Shown: positions 49,627 through 59,121 of the stretch, in pieces
Layout of the letters: every line of letters starts with the position of its first letter
Position numbering within the stretch: the stretch's first letter is position 1
Assembly (NCBI RefSeq): GCF_034321785.1
Contig: NZ_JAXLPB010000001.1
Coordinates: 868,001-932,000 of the forward strand
Origin: Fulvimarina uroteuthidis
Lineage (GTDB): Bacteria; Pseudomonadota; Alphaproteobacteria; Rhizobiales; Rhizobiaceae
Direction: 5' to 3'
DNA: 64,000 nucleotides
Notes under the pieces: model-generated
Databases searched by the model: none
What the model was told of the DNA's origin: nothing
What the model saw: the letters and a program-made list of their open reading frames with translations, nothing else
Position numbers and translations under genes: made by a program

Positions 49627-51263
49627 TCCAGGCCTCCGAAGACGGAAGAGATGTAGCTGCCCGGATCGATCACGCCCTGTGCGGCGAGATCGGTCAGATC
49701 GAGAAGCCACTGGGGCCAGACGCCGGCGGCGATGACGACGAGGATCAATGCCAGGAGCGGCACCGCAGACCAGGCCTTGTCGGGCCCGGCCGCCGTGAAG
49801 CGCTCGTAGATGATCTCCTGGCGGTCCGTGCGGCCGAAAGCGGGGGCGCTCGCCGCCGGAAGCGAGCGCCAGAAGCCGAGTGCGAAGACCCGTGCGCTCG
49901 CGATCGTCAGGAGGAAGCCCGAGAACAGAACCGTCGCGGCAAGCCATGGCATGTCGGCGGCGATCGAGGCCCGCACCAGGGCGACCTTCGGCCAGAACCC
50001 CGAAAAGGGCGGCAGGCCGGACACGGCGAAGAGAAGAATCAGCATCATCGCGGCAAACAGCGGATGGTTGCGCCACAACCCGCCCATCTCGTGCAGCGAG
50101 GAGGTGCCGGCCAGATGGGCCGCGACGCCGGCAGCCAGATAAAGGCCCGTCATCACGATGATCGAATGGAGCGCGTAGAAGATGGCGCCCGACAGGCCGA
50201 CCGACAGGGCGCTGCCCGCGATCTCTCCGCCGGGGAGCGGCACCGGCATGGCGAGGGCGACGAAGATGGTGCCGATGCCGGCGATGACGACATAGTTGAG
50301 AAGACGGCGCAAATCCGTCTGGGCGAGCGCCCCGAGGCCGCCGACGAGCATGGTCAGCCCCGCGATCCAGGCGAAGACGAGGCTGAGATCCGCGCGCTCG
50401 GGCGGGAAGATCATGAGATTGATGCGGATGGCGGCGTAGACACCGACCTTGGTGAGAAGACCGGCGAACAGCGCGGACACCACGAAACGCGGCGTATGGT
50501 AGGAGGCGGGCAGCCAGGCGTTCAACGGGAAGGCCGCCGCCTTCATGGCGAAGGACACCAGATAGATCGAGGCCAGCGTGAACAGGGCGGCCGTGTCCTC
50601 CATCGCCGCCGCCTTGCGGGCGATGTCGGCCATGTTGAGCGTGCCGAAGATGCCGTAGAGATAGCCTGTTCCGATGAGGAAGAAGGTGGTGCCGACGAGA
50701 TTGAGGAAGCAGTACTTCGTCGCGCCGTCGAGCTGCTCGCGTTCGGAGCCGAGGATCAGGAGGCCGAACGAGGCGATCAGGAACACCTCGAACCACACGT
50801 AGAGATTGAAGACGTCGCCCGTGACGAATGCGCCGGAGACGCCCGCCATCATGATGAAGAGAAGCGGGAAGAAGCCGTACCGGCGCTCCACCCTGGAAAC
50901 GCTCGCCACCGAATAGATGCCGCAGCACAAGGCGACGAAGCCGGATGCGACGAGGAACAGGGCGCCCATCAGGTCGGCGGTGAAGGCGATGCCGAAGGGC
51001 GGAATCCAGCCGCCCATCATCATCGTGACGGTGCCGCCCGTCGCGACCCGGTAGAGCACGGCGAGATCGGCGAGGAAGAGAAGCGCCAGGCCGGACAGCG
51101 CGACGAGCGGATGCCAGGCGACGCTTTTGCGGATCATCAAAAGGCCCGCGCCGAAGACGAAGCAGATGACGACCGGCAGCACGACGGAATAGTCGAGCGC
51201 CGTGATCGGCACCTGGGTCATGGCCTGCTCTTTGAGAGCTTCGAGGGAGGTATCGGCCGCCAT
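49623..51263 (-). CDS. mrpD: Na+/H+ antiporter subunit D
   Basis: 546-residue membrane subunit of the NuoM/NuoN-like proton-translocating family, with about 14 membrane segments, the Glu in FNLYVWFEVFLIASFGLL (TM5) and the Lys in SFAMKAAAFPLNAWLP (TM7). ATG 51263 is 5 bp after the mrpC stop; ATG 51221 (MTQVPITALDYS) is an alternative start with a slightly better ribosome site and a more typical N-terminus. Confidence 0.94.
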   Translation of the reverse strand: MAADTSLEALKEQAMTQVPITALDYSVVLPVVICFVFGAGLLMIRKSVAWHPLVALSGLALLFLADLAVLYRVATGGTVTMMMGGWIPPFGIAFTADLMGALFLVASGFVALCCGIYSVASVSRVERRYGFFPLLFIMMAGVSGAFVTGDVFNLYVWFEVFLIASFGLLILGSEREQLDGATKYCFLNLVGTTFFLIGTGYLYGIFGTLNMADIARKAAAMEDTAALFTLASIYLVSFAMKAAAFPLNAWLPASYHTPRFVVSALFAGLLTKVGVYAAIRINLMIFPPERADLSLVFAWIAGLTMLVGGLGALAQTDLRRLLNYVVIAGIGTIFVALAMPVPLPGGEIAGSALSVGLSGAIFYALHSIIVMTGLYLAAGVAAHLAGTSSLHEMGGLWRNHPLFAAMMLILLFAVSGLPPFSGFWPKVALVRASIAADMPWLAATVLFSGFLLTIASARVFALGFWRSLPAASAPAFGRTDRQEIIYERFTAAGPDKAWSAVPLLALILVVIAAGVWPQWLLDLTDLAAQGVIDPGSYISSVFGGLE

Positions 51264-51268
51264 GTCGG

Positions 51269-51646
51269 TCAGTATCCGAGGGGCGGCAGCCCCTCGTCCT
51301 CGGGTTCGGCAACGCGCATTTCGTCGGTGTCATCCGTGTTGAGATCCTGGAACGCCCGGTAGGACAGGACCAGAAGGAAGGCGAAGAACGAGAAGGAGAT
51401 CACGATCGCGGTGAGGATCAGGGCCTGCGGCAGCGGGTTGGACAATTGCTCGAGCGGCACCGATTGCCCCTCCGGGATGACCGGCGGCACGATCGACCCG
51501 ATCCGTCCGTTGGTGAAGATCAGGAGATTGACCGAATTGCCCAGAAGCACGACGCCCAGGAGCATGCGGATGATGTGCTTCGACAAGATGAGGTAGATGG
51601 TCACCGCGAACAGTGCGGCGACCACGAAGCTGAGCGCGATGACCAT
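51269..51646 (-). CDS. mrpC: Na+/H+ antiporter subunit C
   Basis: 125-residue NuoK-like subunit with three membrane segments and the conserved LLGVVLLGNSVNLLIF and PLPQALILTAIVIS. The ATG overlaps the mrpB stop by 1 bp (TGATG). The last 25 residues are acidic. Confidence 0.94.
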   Translation of the reverse strand: MVIALSFVVAALFAVTIYLILSKHIIRMLLGVVLLGNSVNLLIFTNGRIGSIVPPVIPEGQSVPLEQLSNPLPQALILTAIVISFSFFAFLLVLSYRAFQDLNTDDTDEMRVAEPEDEGLPPLGY

Positions 51647-52065
51647 CAGTCGCTCTCCCTTTCTTCGAGGGCAAGGGCGATCGTCGAGATGGCGCCGACG
51701 ACGACGAGATAGACCCCGATATCGAAGAACAGCGGCGACGACAGGGCGACTTCCGTGCCCATGAAGGTGGGGAACGCCCAGAGACCGGTGAGGAATTCGG
51801 CGCCCACGAAGATCGAGGCGAGGCCGGAGAGAACGGCCAGCATCAGGCCCGCCGCCGCGATCGCCAACGGGTGGAAATGCATCGCCCGACGCACCGGCGC
51901 GACGCCGCAGGCAATGCCGTAGATCGCGAAGGCGGAGGCGGCGATGAGGCCGCCGATGAACCCGCCGCCCGGCTCGTTATGGCCGCGCAGGAGAACGAAG
52001 ATCGAGAACAGCACCATCAGGCTCGTCAGATAGGGCGCCGTGAAGCGGAAGATGATCGTTCTCAT
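51646..52065 (-). CDS. mrpB: Na+/H+ antiporter subunit B
   Basis: 139-residue MnhB-domain subunit with four membrane segments and the signature RGHNEPGGGFIGGLI. It is a separate gene, not fused to MrpA as in PhaAB of rhizobial pha1 loci. The ATG overlaps the mrpA stop by 4 bp. Confidence 0.94.
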   Translation of the reverse strand: MRTIIFRFTAPYLTSLMVLFSIFVLLRGHNEPGGGFIGGLIAASAFAIYGIACGVAPVRRAMHFHPLAIAAAGLMLAVLSGLASIFVGAEFLTGLWAFPTFMGTEVALSSPLFFDIGVYLVVVGAISTIALALEERESD

Positions 52066-54428
52066 GGTGCCCTCTCCAGCGGATCGACCGATTGTCTTCC
52101 GTGCCGCCCGACACGGATGCGGATGAGCGCGAGGACCGCGAGGCCCGTCGTCATCACGACGCCGATCTCGCCCATCGTGTCGATGCCGCGGAAGTCGACG
52201 AGGATGACGTTCACGATGTTCCGGCCGTGGGCGATCGCATAGCTGTAGCGTTCGAAGAAGTCCGACAAGGTGCGGTCGAACGGCGCCTGGACGACGGCGA
52301 GGAGGAACAGGCCGAACCCGATACCGGCAAGGACGGCGATCGTCGCATCGGGCAGCTTCTGGGCGAGCGGCCGGTGATCGGAGGGCTGCAGCTTCAGCCG
52401 GGTCATGACGAGGGCGAGAATGACGACCGAGAGCGTCTCCACCATGAACTGCGTGAAGGCGAGATCGGGCGCGCCCTGCAGCATGAAGATGAAGGCGACG
52501 GCATAGCCCTGGACGCCCAGCGCGACGATCGCCTGGAGCCGGTTCTTGGCGAGCACGACGGCGGCGATACCGAAGACGATGAGGCCGAGGATGATCCACT
52601 CATAGACCTCGAGCGCCGGGATTGTCGGCACCTGCGGAAAACCGCCCGACCACCACATGGAACCCCAGAGCGCGACGACCATGACGATCATGACCGTGGT
52701 CATGTAATAGTCGAGACGGCCGTTCTGGATGATCCGGGTAACGCCGGAGGCCAGCTTGATGAGCCCGCGCATCGCCTGATCGAAGCCGACATCCGGACCC
52801 CAGCCGATCGCGGCCAGGAGCGAGGCGAGGCCCTGGCGCAGCCGCGTCGAGGCGAGATAGATGATCACGCCGAGCACCAGCGTCGCACAGGACAGGGCGA
52901 AGGCGAGGTTGAGATGCGGGATCCAGCCTATGTCGATCTCCACCGCCTCGCCATAGGCCGCCGATGCCATCGGGGACGAGAAGAGCGCGTGATAGACGCC
53001 GTAATAGAGCGCGCCGACGAGCGACATGACGCCGAGGACCAGCGGCCCGAACCAGACCCGGAACCCGCTCTCGTGCGGATGGTCGATATGGGCGGGCTTG
53101 GTTCCGACGAACGGCTGCAGTGCCACGATGAAGGCGGCGGCGAACATCAGCGCGTTGCCGACGATGGCCGCGGCGAGGATGGCGAGATGGTAGGCGTCGG
53201 CATATTCGAGCGCGTGATAGATCTCTTCCTTCGCGAGGAAGCCGATGAACGGGGTGACGCCGCCCATGGAGAGCGCGCACAGCATCGCCGCGACGAAGGT
53301 CAGCGGCATGTGCCGGGCAAGACCGCCGAGCCGGTGGATCTCGCGGGTGTGGGCGCTGTGGTCGACCGAGCCGGCGACCATGAAGAGCCCGCCCTTGAAG
53401 AAGGAATGCGCGATGAGATAGAGCACCGCGCCGATGATCGCGGTCTTCGAGGACACGCCGATCAGCATGACGAGGAGGCCGAGCGAGGCGACCGTCGTAT
53501 AGGCGAGCGTGATCTTGATGTCGCTCGCACGCACCGCGAGCAAGGCCCCGACGACGAGGGTGACGGCGCCGAAGGCCGGCAGAATGGTCATCCAGGCGGT
53601 GGTGTCGCCGAGCGCGGGGTGCATGCGCAGAAGCAGATACACGCCGGCCTTCACCATCGTGGCCGAGTGCAGGTAGGCCGACACCGGGGTCGGCGCCTCC
53701 ATCGCGTTGGGCAGCCAGACATGGAACGGCATCTGCGCCGATTTCGTGAAGGCGCCGGCCAGAACGAGAAGCAGGATCGGCAGATAATAGGGGCTGTCGC
53801 GCAGGGTGTCGCCGGCCGCGAGGATCTCGCTCAGCGAGGTCAGGCCGGTCAGCTCGCGAATGGCGAGGAAGCCTGCGAGCAGCGCAAGACCGCCGCCGCC
53901 GGTGATGACCAGCGCCTGCACCGCGCCGCGCCGCGCCCGCTCGCGCGTATGGTCGAAGCCGATCAAAAGGAACGAGGTGATCGAGGTCAGCTCCCAGTAG
54001 ACGAACAGGGTGACGAGATCGTCGGCGACGACGAGACCGAGCATCGAGCCCATGAACATCAGCATGAACGCGTAGAACCGGCCCTGGTCCTTGTGGCCCT
54101 TCATGTAGCCGCCGGCATAAAGGATGATCAGCGTGCCGATGCCGGTCACGAGAAGGGCGAAGACCAGCGACAGCCCGTCGAGCCGGAACGAGAACGCGAC
54201 GTCGAACGAGGGTATCCATTCGAAGCCGAACCGATGGACCGTGCCCTCCGCGACCTCGCCGACGCCGGCGAAGAAGATCAGGAACGCACCCAGCGGCGCC
54301 AGCGCCAGGAGCCAGGTCGAATGGGATTTGAGGACGGAGGTCAGGAGAGGCGCGATCGCGGCAGCCAGAAACGGCAGGATCAGGGCCACATAGCCGAACT
54401 CGGTAACGAAACCGGTCAATTCGTCCAT
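52062..54428 (-). CDS. mrpA: Na+/H+ antiporter subunit A
   Basis: 788-residue core subunit, NuoL-like N-terminal two thirds and an NuoJ/MnhB-related C-terminal part (MGEIGVVMTTGLAVLALIRI). Key ion-path residues are in place: E146 in FVYWELTSITSFL, K229 in AFTKSAQMPFHVWLP (H236) and K260. The complex exports Na+ (and often K+) for H+ and supports pH and salt tolerance. It is the first gene of the seven-gene operon; ATG 54428 has GAGG 5-6 nt upstream. The promoter should lie in the 279-bp divergent gap before the peptidase gene. Confidence 0.95.
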   Translation of the reverse strand: MDELTGFVTEFGYVALILPFLAAAIAPLLTSVLKSHSTWLLALAPLGAFLIFFAGVGEVAEGTVHRFGFEWIPSFDVAFSFRLDGLSLVFALLVTGIGTLIILYAGGYMKGHKDQGRFYAFMLMFMGSMLGLVVADDLVTLFVYWELTSITSFLLIGFDHTRERARRGAVQALVITGGGGLALLAGFLAIRELTGLTSLSEILAAGDTLRDSPYYLPILLLVLAGAFTKSAQMPFHVWLPNAMEAPTPVSAYLHSATMVKAGVYLLLRMHPALGDTTAWMTILPAFGAVTLVVGALLAVRASDIKITLAYTTVASLGLLVMLIGVSSKTAIIGAVLYLIAHSFFKGGLFMVAGSVDHSAHTREIHRLGGLARHMPLTFVAAMLCALSMGGVTPFIGFLAKEEIYHALEYADAYHLAILAAAIVGNALMFAAAFIVALQPFVGTKPAHIDHPHESGFRVWFGPLVLGVMSLVGALYYGVYHALFSSPMASAAYGEAVEIDIGWIPHLNLAFALSCATLVLGVIIYLASTRLRQGLASLLAAIGWGPDVGFDQAMRGLIKLASGVTRIIQNGRLDYYMTTVMIVMVVALWGSMWWSGGFPQVPTIPALEVYEWIILGLIVFGIAAVVLAKNRLQAIVALGVQGYAVAFIFMLQGAPDLAFTQFMVETLSVVILALVMTRLKLQPSDHRPLAQKLPDATIAVLAGIGFGLFLLAVVQAPFDRTLSDFFERYSYAIAHGRNIVNVILVDFRGIDTMGEIGVVMTTGLAVLALIRIRVGRHGRQSVDPLERAP

Positions 54429-54707
54429 CAGCGCCTCGTCTCCCCGAATTGGCCATGGCGCCGGGTGTGATCCAAACGCCTCATAGGGTTCTTCATAGAA
54501 ACCGTATCCGCCCCCGGCAAGGCATTGCAGCGCAAAAACTCCCCTCGCGCCCGGCCCGAGGCGCGGATTTCGGCCATCGGTTCGCGAAACGGGAAATTCT
54601 CGCCGATTTTGCGCGGCGGGGCCGATGACGCTATCTTGCCGACCGAAAAGACCGGCGGCGCATGGCCGTGCCGGGTTGCAGAACTCTGATCAGTGTGAGT
54701 GCGTCTG

Positions 54708-56822
54708 ATGTCCGTCGATCGTCCCCGTCCCCCCTCGCCCGAACACAGACCCACCAGCGACACCCGCCATGGTATTGAACGGTCTGACGAATATGCCTGG
54801 TTGCGGGCTTCCAACTGGCAGGATGTCTTCAAGGATACGAGCGTCCTCGATCCCGAGATCCGCGCCCATCTGGAAGCCGAAAACGCCTATGCCGAAACGG
54901 TGATGGGCGACACGAAGGCGCTTCGCGAGACCTTGATCGCCGAGATGCGGGCGCGAATCAGGGAGGACGATTCGTCGGTGCCTTCGCCCGACGGCGACTA
55001 TTCCTACGGCGTGGCCTACGAGACCGGTGCCGAATATCCGAAATTCGTGCGCTACCCCCGCGATCCGTCCGGCCACGCGCCGCTCGTCCTGCTCGACGGT
55101 CCGAAGGAAGCGGCGGACCGCTCCTATTTCTCGCTCGGCGGCATCAGCCACTCGCCGGACCACGAGAAGATCGCCTGGTCCTTCGACGACAAGGGTTCCG
55201 AATATTATCGTCTCGCCGTGCGGGACGCGGGCAGCCAGGACGACGACGACACCGTGATCGAGGACACGAGCGGCTCGGCGACCTGGGCGGCGCATTCGCG
55301 CGGCTTCTTCTATACGCGCCTCGATTCCAACCATCGGCCGAGCAAGGTGTTCTACCATTCGCTCGGCGAGGCGGCCGAGAACGACCAGCTGATCTACGAG
55401 GAGACCGACACCGGCTTCTTCATGGGGGTCGGCACAAGCCAGTCCGGGCGGCTGGTGCTGATCGACATCCACGATCACGAGACGTCCGAATGCTGGATGA
55501 TCCCCGCGTCGAACCCTGCGGCCGAGCCACGCCTCATCGCCGAGCGCGAAACCGGCGTCGAGTACGATGTCGACGAGGGCGAGGACTGCCTCTACATCCG
55601 CACCAATGCGGACGGCGCGCGCGACTTCAAGATCGTCACGACGCCGATGGCGACGCCGGAGCGTTCGGCCTGGAAGGACGTCGTTCCGCACGAGGAAGGC
55701 CGGCTGATCCTCAGCCACATCGCGCTCAAGCACCATCTCGTCTGGCTGGAGCGGCGCGACGGCCTGCCGCGCATCGTCGTCAAGCACCTGAACGGCAACG
55801 GCATCGTCGGCGACGGCGAAGAGCATTCGATCGCCTTCACGGAAGAAGCCTACTCCCTGGGACTCGTCGGAACCTACGAGTACGACACGACCGTCATCCG
55901 GTTCTCCTATTCCTCGATGACGACGCCGGGCCAGACCTTCGACTACGATGTGGACACCCGCGAGCGCACGCTCCTGAAGACCCAGGAAGTTCCCTCCGGC
56001 CACGATCCGGACGACTATGTGTCGCGCCGCGTCTTCGCGCCCGCGAAGGACGGCGAACTCGTTCCCATCTCGCTGTTTCACCACAGGACGACGCCGATCG
56101 ACGGAACCGCGCCTTGCCTGCTCTACGGCTACGGCTCCTACGGCATGTCGATCCCGGCTTCGTTCAACACCAACTGCCTGTCGCTCGTCGATCGCGGCTT
56201 CGTCTACGCCATCGCCCACATCCGCGGCGGCAAGGACAAGGGCTTTGCCTGGTACGAGGCCGGCCGTCGGCGCAACAAGGCGAACACCTTCACGGACTTC
56301 ATCGCCTCGGCCGACTATCTGTGCGCCGCGAACTTCACGAGCAAGGGGCGGATCATCGCCCATGGCGGCTCGGCCGGCGGCATGCTGATGGGGGCCGTCG
56401 CCAACATGGCGCCCGCAACCTTCGGCGCGATCATCGCCGTGGTGCCCTTTGTCGACGTCCTCAACACCATGCTCGACGACACGCTGCCGCTCACCCCGCC
56501 CGAATGGCCCGAATGGGGCAATCCGATCCTGTCGGGCGAGGATTATCAGGTGATCGCCTCCTACAGCCCCTACGACAACGTGAAGAGCCAGGACTATCCG
56601 CCGATCCTGGCGCTCGCCGGCCTCACCGATCCGCGCGTGACCTATTGGGAGCCGGCCAAATGGGTGGCGCGCCTGCGGGCGCGAAAGACCGACGACAATC
56701 CCGTGATCCTGCGCACGAACCTCGATTCCGGCCATGGCGGGGCCTCGGGACGCTTCTCGAAGCTCGAAGAGGTCGCCTACATCTACGCCTTCGCGTTGAA
56801 GGTGGCGGGAAAGGCGGACTGA
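54708..56822 (+). CDS. Oligopeptidase B-like S9A peptidase
   Basis: 704-residue prolyl-oligopeptidase-family serine peptidase: N-terminal beta-propeller (about 80-400) and C-terminal alpha/beta hydrolase with S555 in HGGSAGGML, D641 in DPRVTYW and H676 in DSGHGGASG. YGSYGMSIPASF and IAHIRGGKDKGFAWYEAGR are oligopeptidase B hallmarks, indicating cleavage of small peptides after basic residues. No signal peptide, so it is cytoplasmic. The start is ATG 54708, with an in-frame GTG at 54699. Confidence 0.94.
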   Translation: MSVDRPRPPSPEHRPTSDTRHGIERSDEYAWLRASNWQDVFKDTSVLDPEIRAHLEAENAYAETVMGDTKALRETLIAEMRARIREDDSSVPSPDGDYSYGVAYETGAEYPKFVRYPRDPSGHAPLVLLDGPKEAADRSYFSLGGISHSPDHEKIAWSFDDKGSEYYRLAVRDAGSQDDDDTVIEDTSGSATWAAHSRGFFYTRLDSNHRPSKVFYHSLGEAAENDQLIYEETDTGFFMGVGTSQSGRLVLIDIHDHETSECWMIPASNPAAEPRLIAERETGVEYDVDEGEDCLYIRTNADGARDFKIVTTPMATPERSAWKDVVPHEEGRLILSHIALKHHLVWLERRDGLPRIVVKHLNGNGIVGDGEEHSIAFTEEAYSLGLVGTYEYDTTVIRFSYSSMTTPGQTFDYDVDTRERTLLKTQEVPSGHDPDDYVSRRVFAPAKDGELVPISLFHHRTTPIDGTAPCLLYGYGSYGMSIPASFNTNCLSLVDRGFVYAIAHIRGGKDKGFAWYEAGRRRNKANTFTDFIASADYLCAANFTSKGRIIAHGGSAGGMLMGAVANMAPATFGAIIAVVPFVDVLNTMLDDTLPLTPPEWPEWGNPILSGEDYQVIASYSPYDNVKSQDYPPILALAGLTDPRVTYWEPAKWVARLRARKTDDNPVILRTNLDSGHGGASGRFSKLEEVAYIYAFALKVAGKAD

Positions 56823-56867
56823 GGCGCCACCGCGATCGCGCGGCCCGTTCGTTCAGGGCGTTCGGCG

Positions 56868-58163
56868 TCAGCCGAACTTGCGGGCCGCGTCGAGACCGAG
56901 GCCGAGGCCGACGGAGCCGAACGCGTCCGACTGGGCCGCGCGGGCGTGCGGAAAGCGGGCAAGGGCGGCCGCGCGCACGGCCGGCACCTGCGCGCCGCCG
57001 CCCGTGAGGATCACGGTCTCGATCGCATCCGCGGCAACGCCTGCGGCACGCAGGGCCTCGCCGACGGCGCCGTCGATCTTCGTGACGAGGTCGCGCGTCG
57101 CGGTCTCGAAGGCCGAGCGCGTCGCCGGTGCCTGGAAGGCGAGACCGGGCTCCGTCAACGTCACCTGCGTCTCCGCCGCATCCGTCAGCGCGATCTTCGC
57201 CGTCTCGACGGCGCTGGCGAGCCGGTGGCCGGAGCGATGCTCCAGAAGATGGGCGTAGCGCACGAGCTTGCGCGGCTCGGCCGCTTCCTTCTCGAGCGCC
57301 GCGATGTCGCGCTTCACCTGCGCCGTATAGAGCGTGTTGATGCGGTGCCAGGTCGCCATGTCGTTGAAATACCACACCGGAATACGCCGCTTGCCGTCCG
57401 CCGTCTGCGATCCGAGCCCGAAATGCGGCATGACCTCGGCGATCGAGAGCAGCCGGTCGAAATCCGTGCCGCCGACATGAACGCCGGTCGAGCTCAGAAT
57501 ATCGGACAGGCGATCGGCGGCGCGCGCGCGCTCGGGCGACAGGCGCACGACGGTGAAATCGGAGGTGCCGCCGCCGATGTCGACGACGAGCGCCAGCTCT
57601 TCCGACGCGATCCCGCTCTCGTAGTAAAGCGCCGCGGCGACCGGCTCGAACTGGAACTCGATGTCGGAAAAGCCCTGCGCGCGGGCCGCTTCCTCCAGCT
57701 GGTCCTGGGCAGCCCGATCGGCCGCATCGTCTTCGTCGACGAACCGCACCGGGCGCCCCATCACGACCTGATCGAGAGAGATCGCCCCTTCGCCCGCCAG
57801 GGCGGCGCGCTTCGCCTCGGCTTCGAGCTTGTGCCTCATATGCTCGAGGAAGCGCCCGATGATGTCGACGAAGGAGAGCCGCTCGCGGCGCACCGGGGTC
57901 GTCTCCTCCATGAGGGACGAGCCGAGGATCGATTTCAGCGCCCGCATGAAGCGGCCTTCCGCACCATCGGTATATTCGAAGATCGCCTCGCGTCCGAAAT
58001 AGGTCCGGCCGTCTTCCATGCTGAAGAACAAGGCCGAGGGCAGCGTCGGCGCGCCGCCCTCCAGCGCAAGCAGCCTCGGGCCGGCATTCGTGCCGGCCGC
58101 GCCGGCAAGGCCGAGAGTCGAATTCGTCGTTCCGAAATCGAGGCCGGGATAAAGTCGGGTCAT
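56868..58163 (-). CDS. Hsp70 family protein, YegD type
   Basis: 431-residue actin-fold ATPase related to DnaK: phosphate-1 LDFGTTNSTLG, phosphate-2 VVDIGGGTSDFTVV, adenosine segment VILTGGGAQVPAV. It ends at the nucleotide-binding domain, lacking the substrate-binding domain of DnaK (about 640 residues), as in E. coli YegD. It is therefore not the partner expected beside dnaJ. ATG 58163 (MTRLYPGLDFG). Convergent with the peptidase gene (45-bp gap) and divergent from a GNAT gene. Confidence 0.92.
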   Translation of the reverse strand: MTRLYPGLDFGTTNSTLGLAGAAGTNAGPRLLALEGGAPTLPSALFFSMEDGRTYFGREAIFEYTDGAEGRFMRALKSILGSSLMEETTPVRRERLSFVDIIGRFLEHMRHKLEAEAKRAALAGEGAISLDQVVMGRPVRFVDEDDAADRAAQDQLEEAARAQGFSDIEFQFEPVAAALYYESGIASEELALVVDIGGGTSDFTVVRLSPERARAADRLSDILSSTGVHVGGTDFDRLLSIAEVMPHFGLGSQTADGKRRIPVWYFNDMATWHRINTLYTAQVKRDIAALEKEAAEPRKLVRYAHLLEHRSGHRLASAVETAKIALTDAAETQVTLTEPGLAFQAPATRSAFETATRDLVTKIDGAVGEALRAAGVAADAIETVILTGGGAQVPAVRAAALARFPHARAAQSDAFGSVGLGLGLDAARKFG

Positions 58164-58420
58164 GGCAGGGGCTCAATGGCGCGAAATCGATCGGTCCCTC
58201 GCCCTGCGCGCGGCACGGATCGGTCCGACGGATCTGATGTCCTTGGGAGAACGGGGACGAGAGCCCCGGAAGCGAGCGCCGTGTCTAGCCGAAGGGGACG
58301 GCGATGAGAACCCCGTTTCGGTGCATGGAAGCCAACGCGCCGTTGCGCTTGACGGCGCGGGTGGCTATCAGCCCACGATTGCGGACAGACCCGATCCCCT
58401 TTCAGACAGGCCCTTTCCTC

Positions 58421-59050
58421 ATGCAACTCCTCGATGGCAATACGCAGATCCCCGCCGGCAAGATCGCGGCGATCGCGACGGTTCTCGAACGGCGGATGGA
58501 CGCGCCCCTCCCCGAAGCCGGAATCGACGCGCGGGCCGGCTGGACGATCCGGCGGGTCGAAGCGCCGCGCCTCGACGATTATCTCGATCTCTACCGGCGT
58601 ATCGGCGCCTCGCACCTGTGGTACGGACGGCTGACCCAGACGGAGGCGGAGGTCGCGGCCTATCTCGCGGCCGAAACGACGGCGATCTTCACGCTCGAGG
58701 TCGACGGCGCGGCCGAAGGCATCATGGACCTCGACTTTTCGGCGCCCGGCGTCTGCGAGCTCGTCTATTTCGGCGTGACACCGGGCCTGACCGGCTCGGG
58801 CGCCGCCCGGTTCATGATGGCCCACGTGCTGTCGTTCGTGGGACAGAGCGGAACGGACAAGCTCTGGCTCCACACCAACACGATCGATCACCCGCGCGCG
58901 ATGGCGTTCTATCGTCGCTCCGGCTTCGTGCCGGTCAGCCAGCATCTGGAACTGGCCGACGATCCGCGCCGCACCGGGCTCTATCCGCGCGAGAGCGCGC
59001 CGCAGGTGCCGCTGTTCGCGACCTCGCGGCCGGATCGGGACCGCGATTGA
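58421..59050 (+). CDS. GNAT family N-acetyltransferase
   Basis: 209-residue acetyltransferase: CoA loop GLTGSGAARFMMAHVLSF and the C-terminal LHTNTIDHPRAMAFYRRSGFVPVSQ. ATG 58421 (MQLLDGNTQIP) is preferred; the frame opens at 58304 but the added part is not conserved and no strong ribosome site marks either. It ends 71 bp before the MFS gene and could be co-transcribed with it. Confidence 0.85.
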   Translation: MQLLDGNTQIPAGKIAAIATVLERRMDAPLPEAGIDARAGWTIRRVEAPRLDDYLDLYRRIGASHLWYGRLTQTEAEVAAYLAAETTAIFTLEVDGAAEGIMDLDFSAPGVCELVYFGVTPGLTGSGAARFMMAHVLSFVGQSGTDKLWLHTNTIDHPRAMAFYRRSGFVPVSQHLELADDPRRTGLYPRESAPQVPLFATSRPDRDRD

Positions 59051-59121
59051 GACCGCCCTGCCCTTGCGCATGAGCCGAAATCGGCGTCATGCATCTCCCG
59101 CAAGGCGAACGGAGACGATCG

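Noticed and set aside
49153..51333. A 726-codon frame covering mrpD and mrpE
   Set aside because: Only its last 157 codons are real (mrpE); the rest is an out-of-frame reading of mrpD.
52092..56735. Very long frames antisense to mrpA and the S9 peptidase gene
   Set aside because: Low-complexity Asp/Arg/Glu-rich products without homology signals; the opposite strands hold well-conserved genes.
56868..58163. dnaK
   Set aside because: The protein has only the ATPase domain (431 residues) and YegD-like sequence; DnaK should be about 640 residues with a substrate-binding domain.
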